From Orobanche coerulescens (taxonomy: Eukaryota; Streptophyta; Magnoliopsida; Lamiales; Orobanchaceae), in the NCBI GenBank assembly GCA_033398695.1, contig CM065805.1, forward strand, positions 76,786,762-76,850,761: a stretch of DNA of 64,000 bases. Reading direction: 5' to 3'. The stretch's first letter is position 1; the number at the start of each line of letters is the position of its first letter. Under the pieces are notes generated by a model, which worked only from the letters and a program-made list of their open reading frames with translations, made no database searches and had not been told where the DNA came from. The position numbers were made by a program, and so were the translations under genes. Below are positions 55,257-64,000 of the stretch, piece by piece.

Positions 55257-58200
55257 TCATCTACCTCTGCCTCTGCCTCTTCGGATAGGCTGCTTGGCAC
55301 GCCTGAAAGGTTTAGCTCCGATTGGTCTTGTCTTGACTGGGGCAAGACCATACTTCCTCTTTACAACAAGAGCTGCAAAATCTTGCTCTTCTTGTGATGA
55401 GAACTTATTCTCAACACACAGCTTCTTGATTTTTCTCTGCAGTGCAAGTTCCTCCAAAGCATTTCCTTTTACCAAGGTGGGAGGTTCTTTGGCACTGAAC
55501 ATAGGGATCATGGGATATGCATTGTGTGCCGCATCATGTTTTACAAGAATAGTCCAGAGTTGTGGGTGAGCTTCTTCCATGAAGTTGATGAAGATCTGCT
55601 GTGGGGAGAGATTATCATCCTGGAGTATTTCCCAGACGTAGTAGTCTCTGATGAATTTTTTTTTTTGCAGATCCCCACATGGGTAGAGCTTCGTAAGGTA
55701 CAAATTCTTCAACGTACCACAACTCCTTGACTTCCCACTCTAGAGTAGGCTCGAATCCTCCTCTTGTCCTCCTCTTCTTGCCTGCAGGCTGATCATCAGC
55801 CTGTTCTTCTGGTTCTGCTCCTCCCTTCCTTGTATCTGAGGATGTCCCAGCAGTGATTAACTGGACATCCTGCCTCTTCTTCGTTCTAAGCTCCTCCCTT
55901 ATCTCTCCTTGAATGCTTCCTTCCCCCTGTATCCTATCTTCCCCCTTTTTGCCAGCATCAACCAAAGTGGTCAGCTGCTGCTCCATTCTGTGCATCCAGT
56001 CAGACATGCCAAATGGCATTCTGTTGTTTGTAGGGGGAGGAGGTTGAGGGACTTCCCGCTGCAGCAATGTATCAGTCTTGGCATTGATGGATTGGCGGTC
56101 AGGAGTGACCTGAGATGCAAGCAACTCGCCAATAGTATCCTTCACTATTTGTCTTATCAGCTCAGTTATCACAGGTGAGATCTGCGATGGTGGAGAGTGC
56201 TCGCCTGAGCCTTCTGCAAGTGATCCACTAGACTGCAAGCTCCTATTTGCAGCTGGCACTCCATATGGGGTCTTTCCAGGTGTCCCTGATCTGGAGTCCT
56301 CAGCCAACTCTACGTCCAGACTGGTATACCGGGCAGGCGCCCCAGCCTTGTCTGCAGCCTCTAATTCTGGCTCTTTCTCCGGCTCCTTTTCTTTCTCTTC
56401 TTCTTCCTTTTCTAATTCCTTCTCTTGTTCTTCCTCCTTTTCTTCTTCATCAACATTCTCTTTTTCTTTTTCATCCAGTTGATCTCCTCCTTCATCCTTA
56501 TCATCATCATCATCATCATCATCATTCTTATCATCTTTATCATTTTCTCCATCATACTCATAATCTTTTCCATCATTCTCATCATCTTTTCCATCATTCT
56601 CATCATCCTCCATTCCTTCATCCTCCTCCTGATCTACCTCTTCCCCTTCTTCTTCTTCTTCTTATTCTTCTAATTCCTCTGTTTTTTCAACTTCTTCTGT
56701 TTGTTTTTCAACTAAAATATTTTCTCCTTCTTTTCTTTCTTCCTGCTCATGTTCTTCGTCATCTATAACAATGACCTCTTCTTCTTCTCCATTCACTTCT
56801 TCAATCCTTAGTTCTTTTTCTTCTTCCTCCTCAACCTCTTTCCCAAAGGACCCATCAAAAATAATGTACATTATAGAATGGATGTATTGGTCCATGTTGG
56901 TTTTGAAATTGGACATGAACCAATTCTCCTAGAGGATCAAAACTATCTCTGATACTTTGCAAAAGTGTATCAGTACATCCTATGTGGCTTGGGGATATTT
57001 CCAACCACTGGTTTCAATAGGTTTGAAGTTTAGCAAATGACAGTGATTTGAAAAATTTCCACTCTTAAAAAACATTAACAAAAGAGTGTTTTAGAGCTTG
57101 AGGTTTAACTAGCTGTAATTGCTCTATGGACAGGTTGAAAAGATTGTTGTCCAGCAGGTTAAAGGTGTAGTTTGCTTCAGGGATTGAGATAATTAAACCT
57201 GCTTCTTCCTCTTCTGCGATAAATGCTGGAGTGAGGACAGGGACGATCTGAGTTTCAGTGCCTGGCAGCCGATCTTCCAGTGGGTAGGCGACACAGGCCG
57301 AGGATCGTATAATGTTCGCCGCTCCTCTGGTGACTGATCGCTGGGCCTCTTGGGAGAGGGTTCCGGAGATGACTGCATGATGGATGGCTCTCCAGGGGCT
57401 GGTCCCCTTCTTTTGAATCGAACAGCAATCGGTGTGTTGTCTGACTCCGAGTCTGACTCGGCTGCAGTTGGGATGACGTCTGCAGGTTGGTCCGACTCGT
57501 CTGATGAAGGACATTTGTAGGGCAGTGAATCAGACAATTCTTTGAGCATCCGAGCTGCTCTTCTGTTTCCTCCCAACTTCCTCAACGTCTCTTGGTACAG
57601 ATGACCAAGTCTCTTGTTGATGTGGAAGGCATCAGTACTTCCCTTCGCCACACCCATCTTCTCAAGGATCCAACTCAGCTGCGTTCCAAACGCCAGCTTG
57701 GATCTGAATTTCTTCTCATCAGCAAGCCATTCGGCTTTGTTGACTTCGTAAAAAAACTGCCTAAAGATGTAGTCAGCCCAATCAATCGCCTCGTCCTGAA
57801 TGAGTGCTCCCAGCACTGTGAATTTCGCCGATGACAGTTGGTCGTAACTGCCGGCCATACCCATAATGATTTTGTTGGTAATATCCAACATATACTGATA
57901 CTCCTTTTTAATCTCGCTCCTTTTGGCAGTGAGTTTAAGCTTCGTCGGCTGGTCAATCGCCTTAATTTTTAGCCAAATGTCGGCTATTGTCTGTTTGAGA
58001 GCCTCGACGGCTATTCCGCGGTGTCTCATACCCAAAACTTTACGAATCGACTCCGGCGAGATGTCGACTTGAATTCCGCCGACAGTACTCCTGATTGCTT
58101 CTTCAATCACATGGGCTTCGCGGTAGAAAGCGATGACGTCCTCCTTGTATAAGTGCTTGGGACTGATATCCAGGAATGGGTAGATCCCATTCTTCATCAT

Positions 58201-58371
58201 CGAGTGGATAAGGAAGAGTACGTCGTTGTTATCCATATTTGCTTCCAAAAGACCTTCGAAATCAACGACCAGAGAGAAGATAATCTGGTCTTTGACTGCC
58301 TTCATGTTAACACCTTCGAAATAAGATTCCATTTCTACAAATAAGAGATTTTCAGTGTATTTGGAGTTCAA
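55257..58371 (-). pseudogene. Sirevirus extra (env-like position) frame: putative plant transposon protein with long acidic region
   Basis: ATG at 58371. About 390 codons form an all-helical-looking domain (I-S-P-E-S-I-R-K-V-L-G-M..Y-M-L-D-I-T-N-K-I-I-M-G-M-A-G-S-Y-D) like the putative plant transposon domain found in Sirevirus-type elements. A frameshift lies in 57200-57500. Then comes a strongly acidic tract of Glu/Lys/Asp runs (56860-56400, with a TAA at 56665-56667), a Pro/Gln-rich stretch, R-M-E-Q-Q-L-T-T-L-V, a K-K-R-R-T-R-G-G basic cluster, and, after a frameshift in a run of T near 55655-55665, a C-terminal domain ending R-R-G-R-G-R-G-R. In all about 1040 codons. Envelope-like by position only: I see no signal peptide or clear membrane segment. 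The role is unknown. Confidence 0.75.
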
Positions 58372-58900
58372 ATGATTTTTGCTCTAGAAATTTAGGGTTT
58401 GAAAGACTGGTAAGCATAAAGGTAAAGTGAAGGGTTTCCGTCCTTATAAGGAAGATGAAAAGACGTTGGGATTAAATTATTATTTATTTTGAATCGGTGG
58501 TTCGCCTTTTGAGATTCTTTTTAAATTTCAAATTCTAAACGGTGGTCCAGGTTTTGTTTTTAAAATTGGATGGTTGGATTTTAACTGGTCACCGTGGAGG
58601 TCGATTTATTAAGTGATTGCCACGTGTATTTAAATGCCACTTGCGAACCAAAAATTAATATAATATTATTATACATAAAGCAGATAATAATAAAATATTC
58701 AAGAGTCGGTTAAGTTTAGAAAACTTAGCTGGTTGACCGTTGACTGTTGACTGCTCTGCATCAGGTGAGTTGACTCCTTGGACTTCTCGCCTGAGATTTG
58801 GATCAGCTAGGTTCCTTTGTCCGTCCTTCGTCCTTTTTGTCTGCAACAGCTATGATCTGATTCCTTTAATCATCCGGGTCCGTCCTTCCTCTGATATGCT
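58372..58900. other. Spacer between Sirevirus pol and the extra frame
   Basis: 529 bp, AT-rich, no frame. Expression of the extra frame would need splicing or a separate RNA, since there is no in-frame readthrough path from pol. Confidence 0.65.
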
Positions 58901-59674
58901 TCAGCTTACTTTTTCTTCAGTACTAGATTCCCAATCTAGTAGACCAAGTTCTCTGTTCAGCTCCAAGAATCTTTCTTCTGGCAAAGGTTTGGTAAAGATG
59001 TCAGCTATTTGGTAGTCTGTGCTGACTCTTTCAACTCTAAGTCTCTTGTTAAGCATGTGGTCTCTGATGAAGTGGTGCTTAACATCAATGTGCTTGGTCC
59101 TCGAATGCAAAACCGGATTGTTGGTTATTGCAATAGCACTATTGTTGTCACACCAGATAGGGACTTCATTGGCAATGATATTATAATCCCTGAGCTGTTG
59201 TCTGATCCATAAGATATGGGCACAACAACTACCTGCAGCTAGGTATTCTGACTCTGTGGTGGAGATAGAGTTAGAAACCTACTTCTTGCTAAACCAGGAT
59301 ATCAGTCTGGTTCCTAGGAATTGGCACGTTCCACTAGTGCTTTTCCTATTAATTTTGCATCCTGCGAAATCTACATCTGAATATCCTGACAGCTCGAAGT
59401 TATCGTCCTTAGGATACCATAGTCCAACATTGACCGTAGACTTAAGGTATTTAATGATCCTCTTTGCTGCATCTAGGTGCGATTGCTTAGGCTTAGATTG
59501 AAATCGCGCACAAACTCCTACGGCATATGATATGTGTGGCCTGCTTGCAGTGAGGTATAGTAATGATCCAATGAGTCCTCTGCAGTGGGTTGAATCCACT
59601 GATATGCCTCCCTCATTTGCATCTAGGTGAATACTTGTGCTCATAGGAATTCTTGCTGGTTTGGCTGATTCCAT
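58901..59674 (-). pseudogene. Sirevirus RNase H and end of pol
   Basis: L-I-G-S-L-L-Y-L-T-A-S-R-P, then G-Y-S-D-V-D-F-A-G-C with the first catalytic Asp present, a TAG near 59279 (CAG to TAG after S-K-K), T-T-E-S-E-Y-L-A-A-G, W-C-D-N-N-S-A-I, H-S-R-T-K-H-I-D-V-K-H-H-F and F-T-K-P-L-P-E-E-R-F. Apart from the stop, the enzyme looks whole. Confidence 0.9.
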
Positions 59675-59688
59675 TCCAAATCTCTTGA

Positions 59689-60468
59689 TTAGGTATATTT
59701 GGATTGGTTGATGAAAATTCCATTTTCCATCTGCTTAACTTGTAATCCGAGAAAGAAGTTAAGCTTTCCCATCATACTCATCTCAAATTCTCCTTGCATA
59801 AGGTTTGAGAATTTCTCACACAGCTCTGGGTTGGTTGAGCCAAATATGATGTCATCCACATATATCTGGACTATCAATATGTGGCCTTCGTGCTCCACTC
59901 TGAATAGGGTCTTGTCCACCTTTCCTTTTCAAAAACCATTCTTCTCAAGAAACACAGACAGTGTTTCATAACATGCTCTTGGTGCTTGCTTAAGTCCATA
60001 GAGAGCCTTCAACAGCTTGTAAACTTTGTCTCCTTTGACAAAACCTGGGGGTTGCTCTACATAGACTTCTTCTTCTAGGATGCCATTCAGAAATGCACTC
60101 TTTACATCCATCTGATAGACTTCAAAATCCTTGAATGCAGCATATGCAAGGAATAGTCTGATGGCCTCTAATCTTGCAATAGGTGCATAGGTTTCATCAA
60201 AATCTATTCCTTCACACTGTGCATAACCTTTAGCAACAAGTCTGGCTTTATTCCTAACAACAGCTCCGTCTTCGTCACTCTTATTTTTGTACACCCATTT
60301 GGTGCCAATAACCTTCTTGTGATCTAGTCTGTCTGTTAGTTCCCAAACTTTGTTCCTTTCCATCTGCTCCAGTTCCTTTTGCATGGCATTGATCCATGAA
60401 TAATCTTCCAAAGCTTGTTTTGTTGTCTTGGGTTCTATCTGTGACATGAAGCATGAGAACATACCCAT
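59689..60468 (-). pseudogene. Sirevirus reverse transcriptase
   Basis: [44 protein letters not shown], a TGA at about 59929, then I-Y-V-D-D-I-I-F-G-S with both catalytic Asp residues intact. A further break near 59680 precedes RNase H. Confidence 0.9.
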
Positions 60469-60599
60469 TCCTGCGGGTAGAGTTGACTGTCTTGTCTTAA
60501 CTCCATCAGTCAGCTTCCCGATGATTTGCTGGATTGGATGGTCTTCGAGCCACTTGGGGATATCATCTTCTTCTGGGTCTGTTCCCCCTATTGAATTGC

Positions 60600-60951
60600 T
60601 CTGGTGGATTTATGCATCAGCTGGGATCTGGTCTCCTTGGTCTGCAGCTGGATCAGCTACCGTCTTGTCATCTGCAGGTTGAGTTTGATCTGCAGATGAG
60701 TCTTTATCAGCTACAGCTGGGTCTTCATCAGCAGCAACTGGATCAGGTAGGTTTGGTGTTCCTATCTGATCTGCAGTTGGGTCTTCAGCAGCTACAGTTG
60801 GGTCATCAGGCTGGTCTGTAGGTGAGTCAACCATTGCTGTGTCATGTACAATGACTTCTTCGAGGGTTGCTGATTTGAGCTTATTCTCAATTAGCTCAAC
60901 TTGCTTCCTGTACTCAAGAGTAGATTCATCAAATACAACATGGGGTGTTTC
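60600..60951 (-). pseudogene. Sirevirus integrase-RT linker, acidic repeats
   Basis: A D-P-T/A-V-A-D/A-D-Q repeat-rich stretch (for example D-P-A-V-A-D-K-D-S-S-A-D-Q) joins integrase to RT. It is encoded by repeats of GCAGCTGGATCAG type. Fast-evolving linkers are usual at this place in Copia pol. Confidence 0.65.
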
Positions 60952-61840
60952 CTACACAACTAAGATTCTTTTATTAAAAACTCTATATGCCTTGCTTCTT
61001 TGTGAATATCCCATAAAGAGACCATCATCAGTTTTAGCATCAAAGGCATTTAGTTGTGTTTTACCGTTGTTGTGGATGAAACACTTACAACCAAAAACGT
61101 GAAAGTAAGCAACAGTAGGAGTTCTATTATTCCAAACCTCATAGGGAGTTTTGCCATGTCTCCCTACTATCATACTTCTGTTTTGAGTATGGCAAGCTGT
61201 GTCGACAGCTTCAGCCCAGAACCTCTTGGGCAGGTCCGTTTCTGCAACCACGGACCTTACTGCTTCCTTCAGGGTTCTGTTTCTTCTTTCAGCAACGCCA
61301 TTCTGCTGGGGGGTCCTGGCTGCAGAGAGCTCATGCTGGATCCCATTCTGATCGCTGTAATCAATGATCGCCTTGTTGAGAAACTCTCCTCCTCTATCTG
61401 ATCTGATCTTGATGATGGAGAGGGATTTCTCATTCTGGATCCTTCTCAGCAGCTCAGGTAGCTTGGTCAAGGTTTCACTCTTTTTATACAGGAAGATAAT
61501 CTAAGTGTACCTTGAATAATCATCTACTACAACAAGTGCATGCTTTTGGCCGCTTAGAGTCCTTGGCTTGATAGGGACGAATATATCCATGTGGAGTATA
61601 TCTAAGATCCTTGTTGTGAGAGTTGTAGGCTGGACTGGCTTGAATGATGCTCTGGTCTGCTTTTCTTTCTGACAGGCATCACAAAGAGCTTCCTTCTTGA
61701 ATGCTTCCTCTGGGAGTCCTCTGACCAGCTTCAGAGAACTAATATTGTTGATGGCTTTGAAGTTCAGGTGACATAATCTTTTGTGCCACAGCCATCCGTT
61801 CTCAGCTACTGTCTTAGATAGAAAACAGGAGTTAGGTGTT
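60952..61840 (-). pseudogene. Sirevirus integrase
   Basis: The zinc region H-K-R-L-C-H-L-N..C-D-A-C is at about 61800-61670, the first core Asp in L-H-M-D-I-F, then D-D-Y-S-R-Y-T and a TAG at 61501-61503 (TGG to TAG), I-R-S-D-R-G-G-E-F and N-G-V-A-E-R-R-N-R-T-L with the catalytic Glu. The core ends near 60952. All three acidic residues are present. Confidence 0.9.
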
Positions 61841-62834
61841 CCTGTGTTCCAATCTATCATGTAGACATCTCTCCTTCTGAATCCTTGTAGCTTCACCTCT
61901 CCAGATAGGATATCTATCACCATGCATTTCCAAATGGTGAAGACTACTAGATTCTTCTCATCGCAAAATTGGCTTATGCTCAGGAGATTATATTTGAGCC
62001 CTTTGACATAGTGAACTTTGGATATTATGATGTTTCCCCAGTGCAGCTCTCCAAAGCCCTTTGTTTGTCCTCTAGAGCTATCTCCAAAGGTTACATCAGG
62101 TCCTCTTTCTTTGGTGTATTTAGACAGCATCTTCTTGTTCCCGGTCATGTGCCTCAAGCATCCAGAATATACAAACCATTCTTCACCTCCAAAGTTTGAA
62201 TTTGTGAAGATGTGGTTGTAGTCCTTCCACCTTTTATGCAATCAAACAAGCAGAGATTTAGGTACCCAAATCTGTGTGGGTCCTCTAGGGTTAGCTGATT
62301 TCCTGGAGAAATGATTTCTCCTTGGATTGTGTAAATTGATATTATTATTACCCTTATAAGGTGTGTAAGGTCGAAGTCTGAATCTCCTGTTGGGATTGTA
62401 TACCAGATATTCCTCAAAATATTGATAGTGTGGGCCATTTCTAAACCTTGGCTGAGACCATTTATTAAATCTTTGAGGTCTCCACACTTGTTCATTTTGG
62501 AAATTAGGATAACCCTGAGGTTTCCATCTGCCCCTCCCATTTTGAAATCTGTTTTTAGGGAGTTGTTGATAATAGTGGGCATGTTGTCCGCAGTTTCATA
62601 CCTTTGGGCCATTGCCTAGTCGCTTGTCTAGGTGGTGCCTTGTGTACCACTGCGGCTAGACTTGTGACTTGGTTGTTGCCTATTTTTAAATATCGGTTTG
62701 TATGTAGGCTCAGCAGTCGATACAATTGTTTCTCCCTTGACGAAAGTGGTTTTGGAACTAGAGGGAGTGTGAGGATCAAATCCAAGGCCTGATCTGGAAT
62801 ATAGTGGCCTTTTATTAGTACACAGTTCGTCCAA
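61841..62834 (-). pseudogene. Sirevirus protease region
   Basis: The active site should read W-x-L-D-S-G-C-x-x-H-M-T-G; here it is W-F-V-Y-S-G-C-L-R-H-M-T-G, with Tyr (codon 62167-62169) for the catalytic Asp. Upstream (62240-62834) is an Asn/Arg/Tyr-rich region in two shifted frames. N-L-L-S-I-S-Q-F-C-D lies downstream of the active site. Confidence 0.85.
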
Positions 62835-63147
62835 AGTTGAAGACGCCTTCAGAGAGGTTATTTCCTGCGCCTGAGTCTTATTTGCCTGAGTCAGCTTAGT
62901 AAATTCGGCTTTGACATGAGCAAGTGCAGCTGATTTTTTCTTTAAGTAAAACAGTTAATCGATTTATCTCAGCTGTAGTGACATCAGCCTGGTTTTGCAA
63001 GTTAGCTGCAGTTATCTCAACTGTATTCAGTTCTAGGCTGAGTTTTTCAAAATCATTTTTCAGCTGCCTATTCTCATCTTGCAGCTGAGTCTTCTCTGCT
63101 GATACAGATAGGTGTGCAGATTTTAGTGTTTCAAAATCTTTAAATAG

Positions 63148-63438
63148 CTAATTTACAGATTCGTGCAGATCCATATCTTGTGACATGGCTGAACTATTAT
63201 TTGAACCAGAGGGCTTTGATGTTACCTCTTCATCATCTAGGTTGGCCATCAGACAATCATACTCTTCATCATCATCTGAGAAGAATCCGCTGCTTGATTC
63301 TACATGCTCTTGATCTTCTCCGATGAGGGCCTTCCTTCTGTCTTTTTTTCTGCCCACCTCCTTCTTGCTCTCGTCCTTCTTAAGATTAGGATAGTCGATC
63401 TGAATGTGTCCTGTCTTATGACAGTTGTAGCACTCCAC
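63148..63438 (-). pseudogene. Sirevirus gag zinc knuckle and acidic tail
   Basis: C-Y-N-C-H-K-T-G-H-I-Q-I-D-Y: the fourth zinc ligand, Cys, is Tyr. A basic then acidic segment follows (S-D-D-D-E-E-Y-D-C-L-M-A). It ends at TAG 63148-63150, after which coiled-coil-like sequence continues to about 62860. Confidence 0.85.
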
Positions 63439-63462
63439 CTTCCGACTTAGGCTTCTGGTTCC

Positions 63463-63960
63463 TTAAGGATTCTCCTTATATTTTTTCTTGTATTTGGAGT
63501 AGTTTTTCCGGAAGTTGCTGAATCTTTGCATTATAAACGCCATCTCTTCCTCAAAATCTAATAGATTTGGAGGCTTTATATCAGATAAGCTCTTGGTGGA
63601 GGACTCGGCTGCAAAGGCTATTCCCTTCTCTGCAGGCTCGGTTGAGGATGAACTTGGAAGCTCGAACTCATAAGCCTTCAGATCAGAGAACAGCTCTTGG
63701 ATCTTTATCTTATTGAGGTCCTTGGATTCTCTCATGGCCACTGCCTTCATGCTCCATTCAGGATTGAGAGATCTTAGAACCTTCAGCGCTATCTCCCTGT
63801 TGCCATACGATTTGTCGAGGGAGTTGATCTCATTGATAATCTCAATGAACCTTGTGTCCACTTGGTCTATAGATTCGCCATTCTTCATTTTGATGTTGTC
63901 AAATTTTTGAATAGCAATTGAAAACTTGTTTTCTTTGATCAGCTCCGTTCCCTCACACAT
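63463..63960 (-). pseudogene. Sirevirus gag, core domain (UBN2 type), continuing to the window edge
   Basis: F-D-N-I-K-M-K-N-G-E-S-I-D-Q-V-D-T-R-F, I-A-L-K-V-L-R-S-L-N-P-E-W and L-F-S-D-L-K-A-Y-E are the Copia Gag core. The codons at 63961-64000 continue in frame (A-K-E-I-W-D-T-L-A-I-M), so the true start is outside. It ends at TAA 63463-63465. Confidence 0.9.
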
Positions 63961-64000
63961 TATGGCTAATGTGTCCCAGATTTCTTTGGCATTTTTGCAA

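Larger units (their letters stand above)
53638..64000 (-). mobile_element. Sirevirus-type (SIRE/Maximus-like) Copia, 3' part; continues beyond the window
   Basis: Read right to left: gag (63960), protease, integrase, RT, RNase H ending F-T-K-P-L-P-E-E-R-F (58901), then an extra frame of about 3.1 kb (58371-55257), a polypurine tract and a 3' LTR (55048 leftward to about 53638). An extra frame between pol and the LTR, with the F-T-K-P-L-P ending, is the Sirevirus layout. It cuts copia B, so it is probably inserted in it; the exact left border and duplication could not be fixed. Confidence 0.88.

Noticed and set aside
56247..56768. Plus-strand Leu/His/Phe-rich frame that could look like a membrane protein
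   Set aside because: It is the antisense of the Glu/Asp/Lys-rich tract of the Sirevirus extra protein.
55257..58371. Calling the extra Sirevirus frame a true envelope gene
   Set aside because: Only its position supports this; no signal peptide, furin-like site or membrane anchor could be seen.

Overview
The window is nuclear DNA of a flowering plant, probably a eudicot, from a gene-poor, repeat-rich part of the genome. The evidence is plant-lineage transposons throughout: long-LTR Ty3/Gypsy chromoviruses ending in a chromodomain-like tail (Tekay/Del type), a CACTA element with TNP2 and TNPA/Ulp1-like genes, a Tat-like Gypsy, a Copia element and a Sirevirus-type Copia. I found no intact host gene, no tRNA or rRNA gene and no CRISPR array. 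Almost every base belongs to a transposon inserted in another transposon.

Layout. (1) 1-30076 is one minus-strand Gypsy (element A). Its left LTR runs off the window (1-326), its broken gag-pol is at 12826-17509, and its right LTR is 17936-30076. Two elements sit inside it. One is a plus-strand tandem Gypsy complex (element 1, 334-12793, LTR-int-LTR-int-LTR, target duplication CTCCC) that landed in A's polypurine tract. The other is a 9.5-kb CACTA element (19529-28998, duplication TCT) in A's right LTR. (2) 30077-37110 holds an RNase H-like fragment, a 3.4-kb solo LTR (element B, 30871-34305), unassigned AT-rich DNA and an LTR fragment (35919-37110). (3) 37111-53637 is a minus-strand Copia (copia B: 3' LTR 37111-39002, pol pieces at 39018-39038, 42943-43216 and 52632-53637). 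It is split by a Tat-like element (D, 39039-42942) and a gag-only Gypsy (C, 43217-52626, duplication TGAAC). (4) 53638-64000 is a minus-strand Sirevirus-type Copia, entered from its 3' LTR. It has a large acidic extra reading frame between pol and the LTR and runs off the right edge.

How the parts work together. Each autonomous element once made Gag, protease, reverse transcriptase/RNase H and integrase (or transposase) for its own copying. All are now damaged by nonsense changes, frameshifts or deletions. Element 1 keeps one long clean pol frame (7422-10301).

The most unusual signals are in the LTRs. Three distinct Gypsy LTRs carry arrays of 12-bp palindromes of the TAGCGCACGCTA/TTACGTACGTAA type. 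Many are in groups of four at about 23-bp steps, and the array runs up to a TATA box about one step further on. Five LTR families also share a 23-25-nt hairpin about 35 nt inside the LTR end, whose sequence changes while its pairing is kept. Neither is explained by standard LTR annotation.
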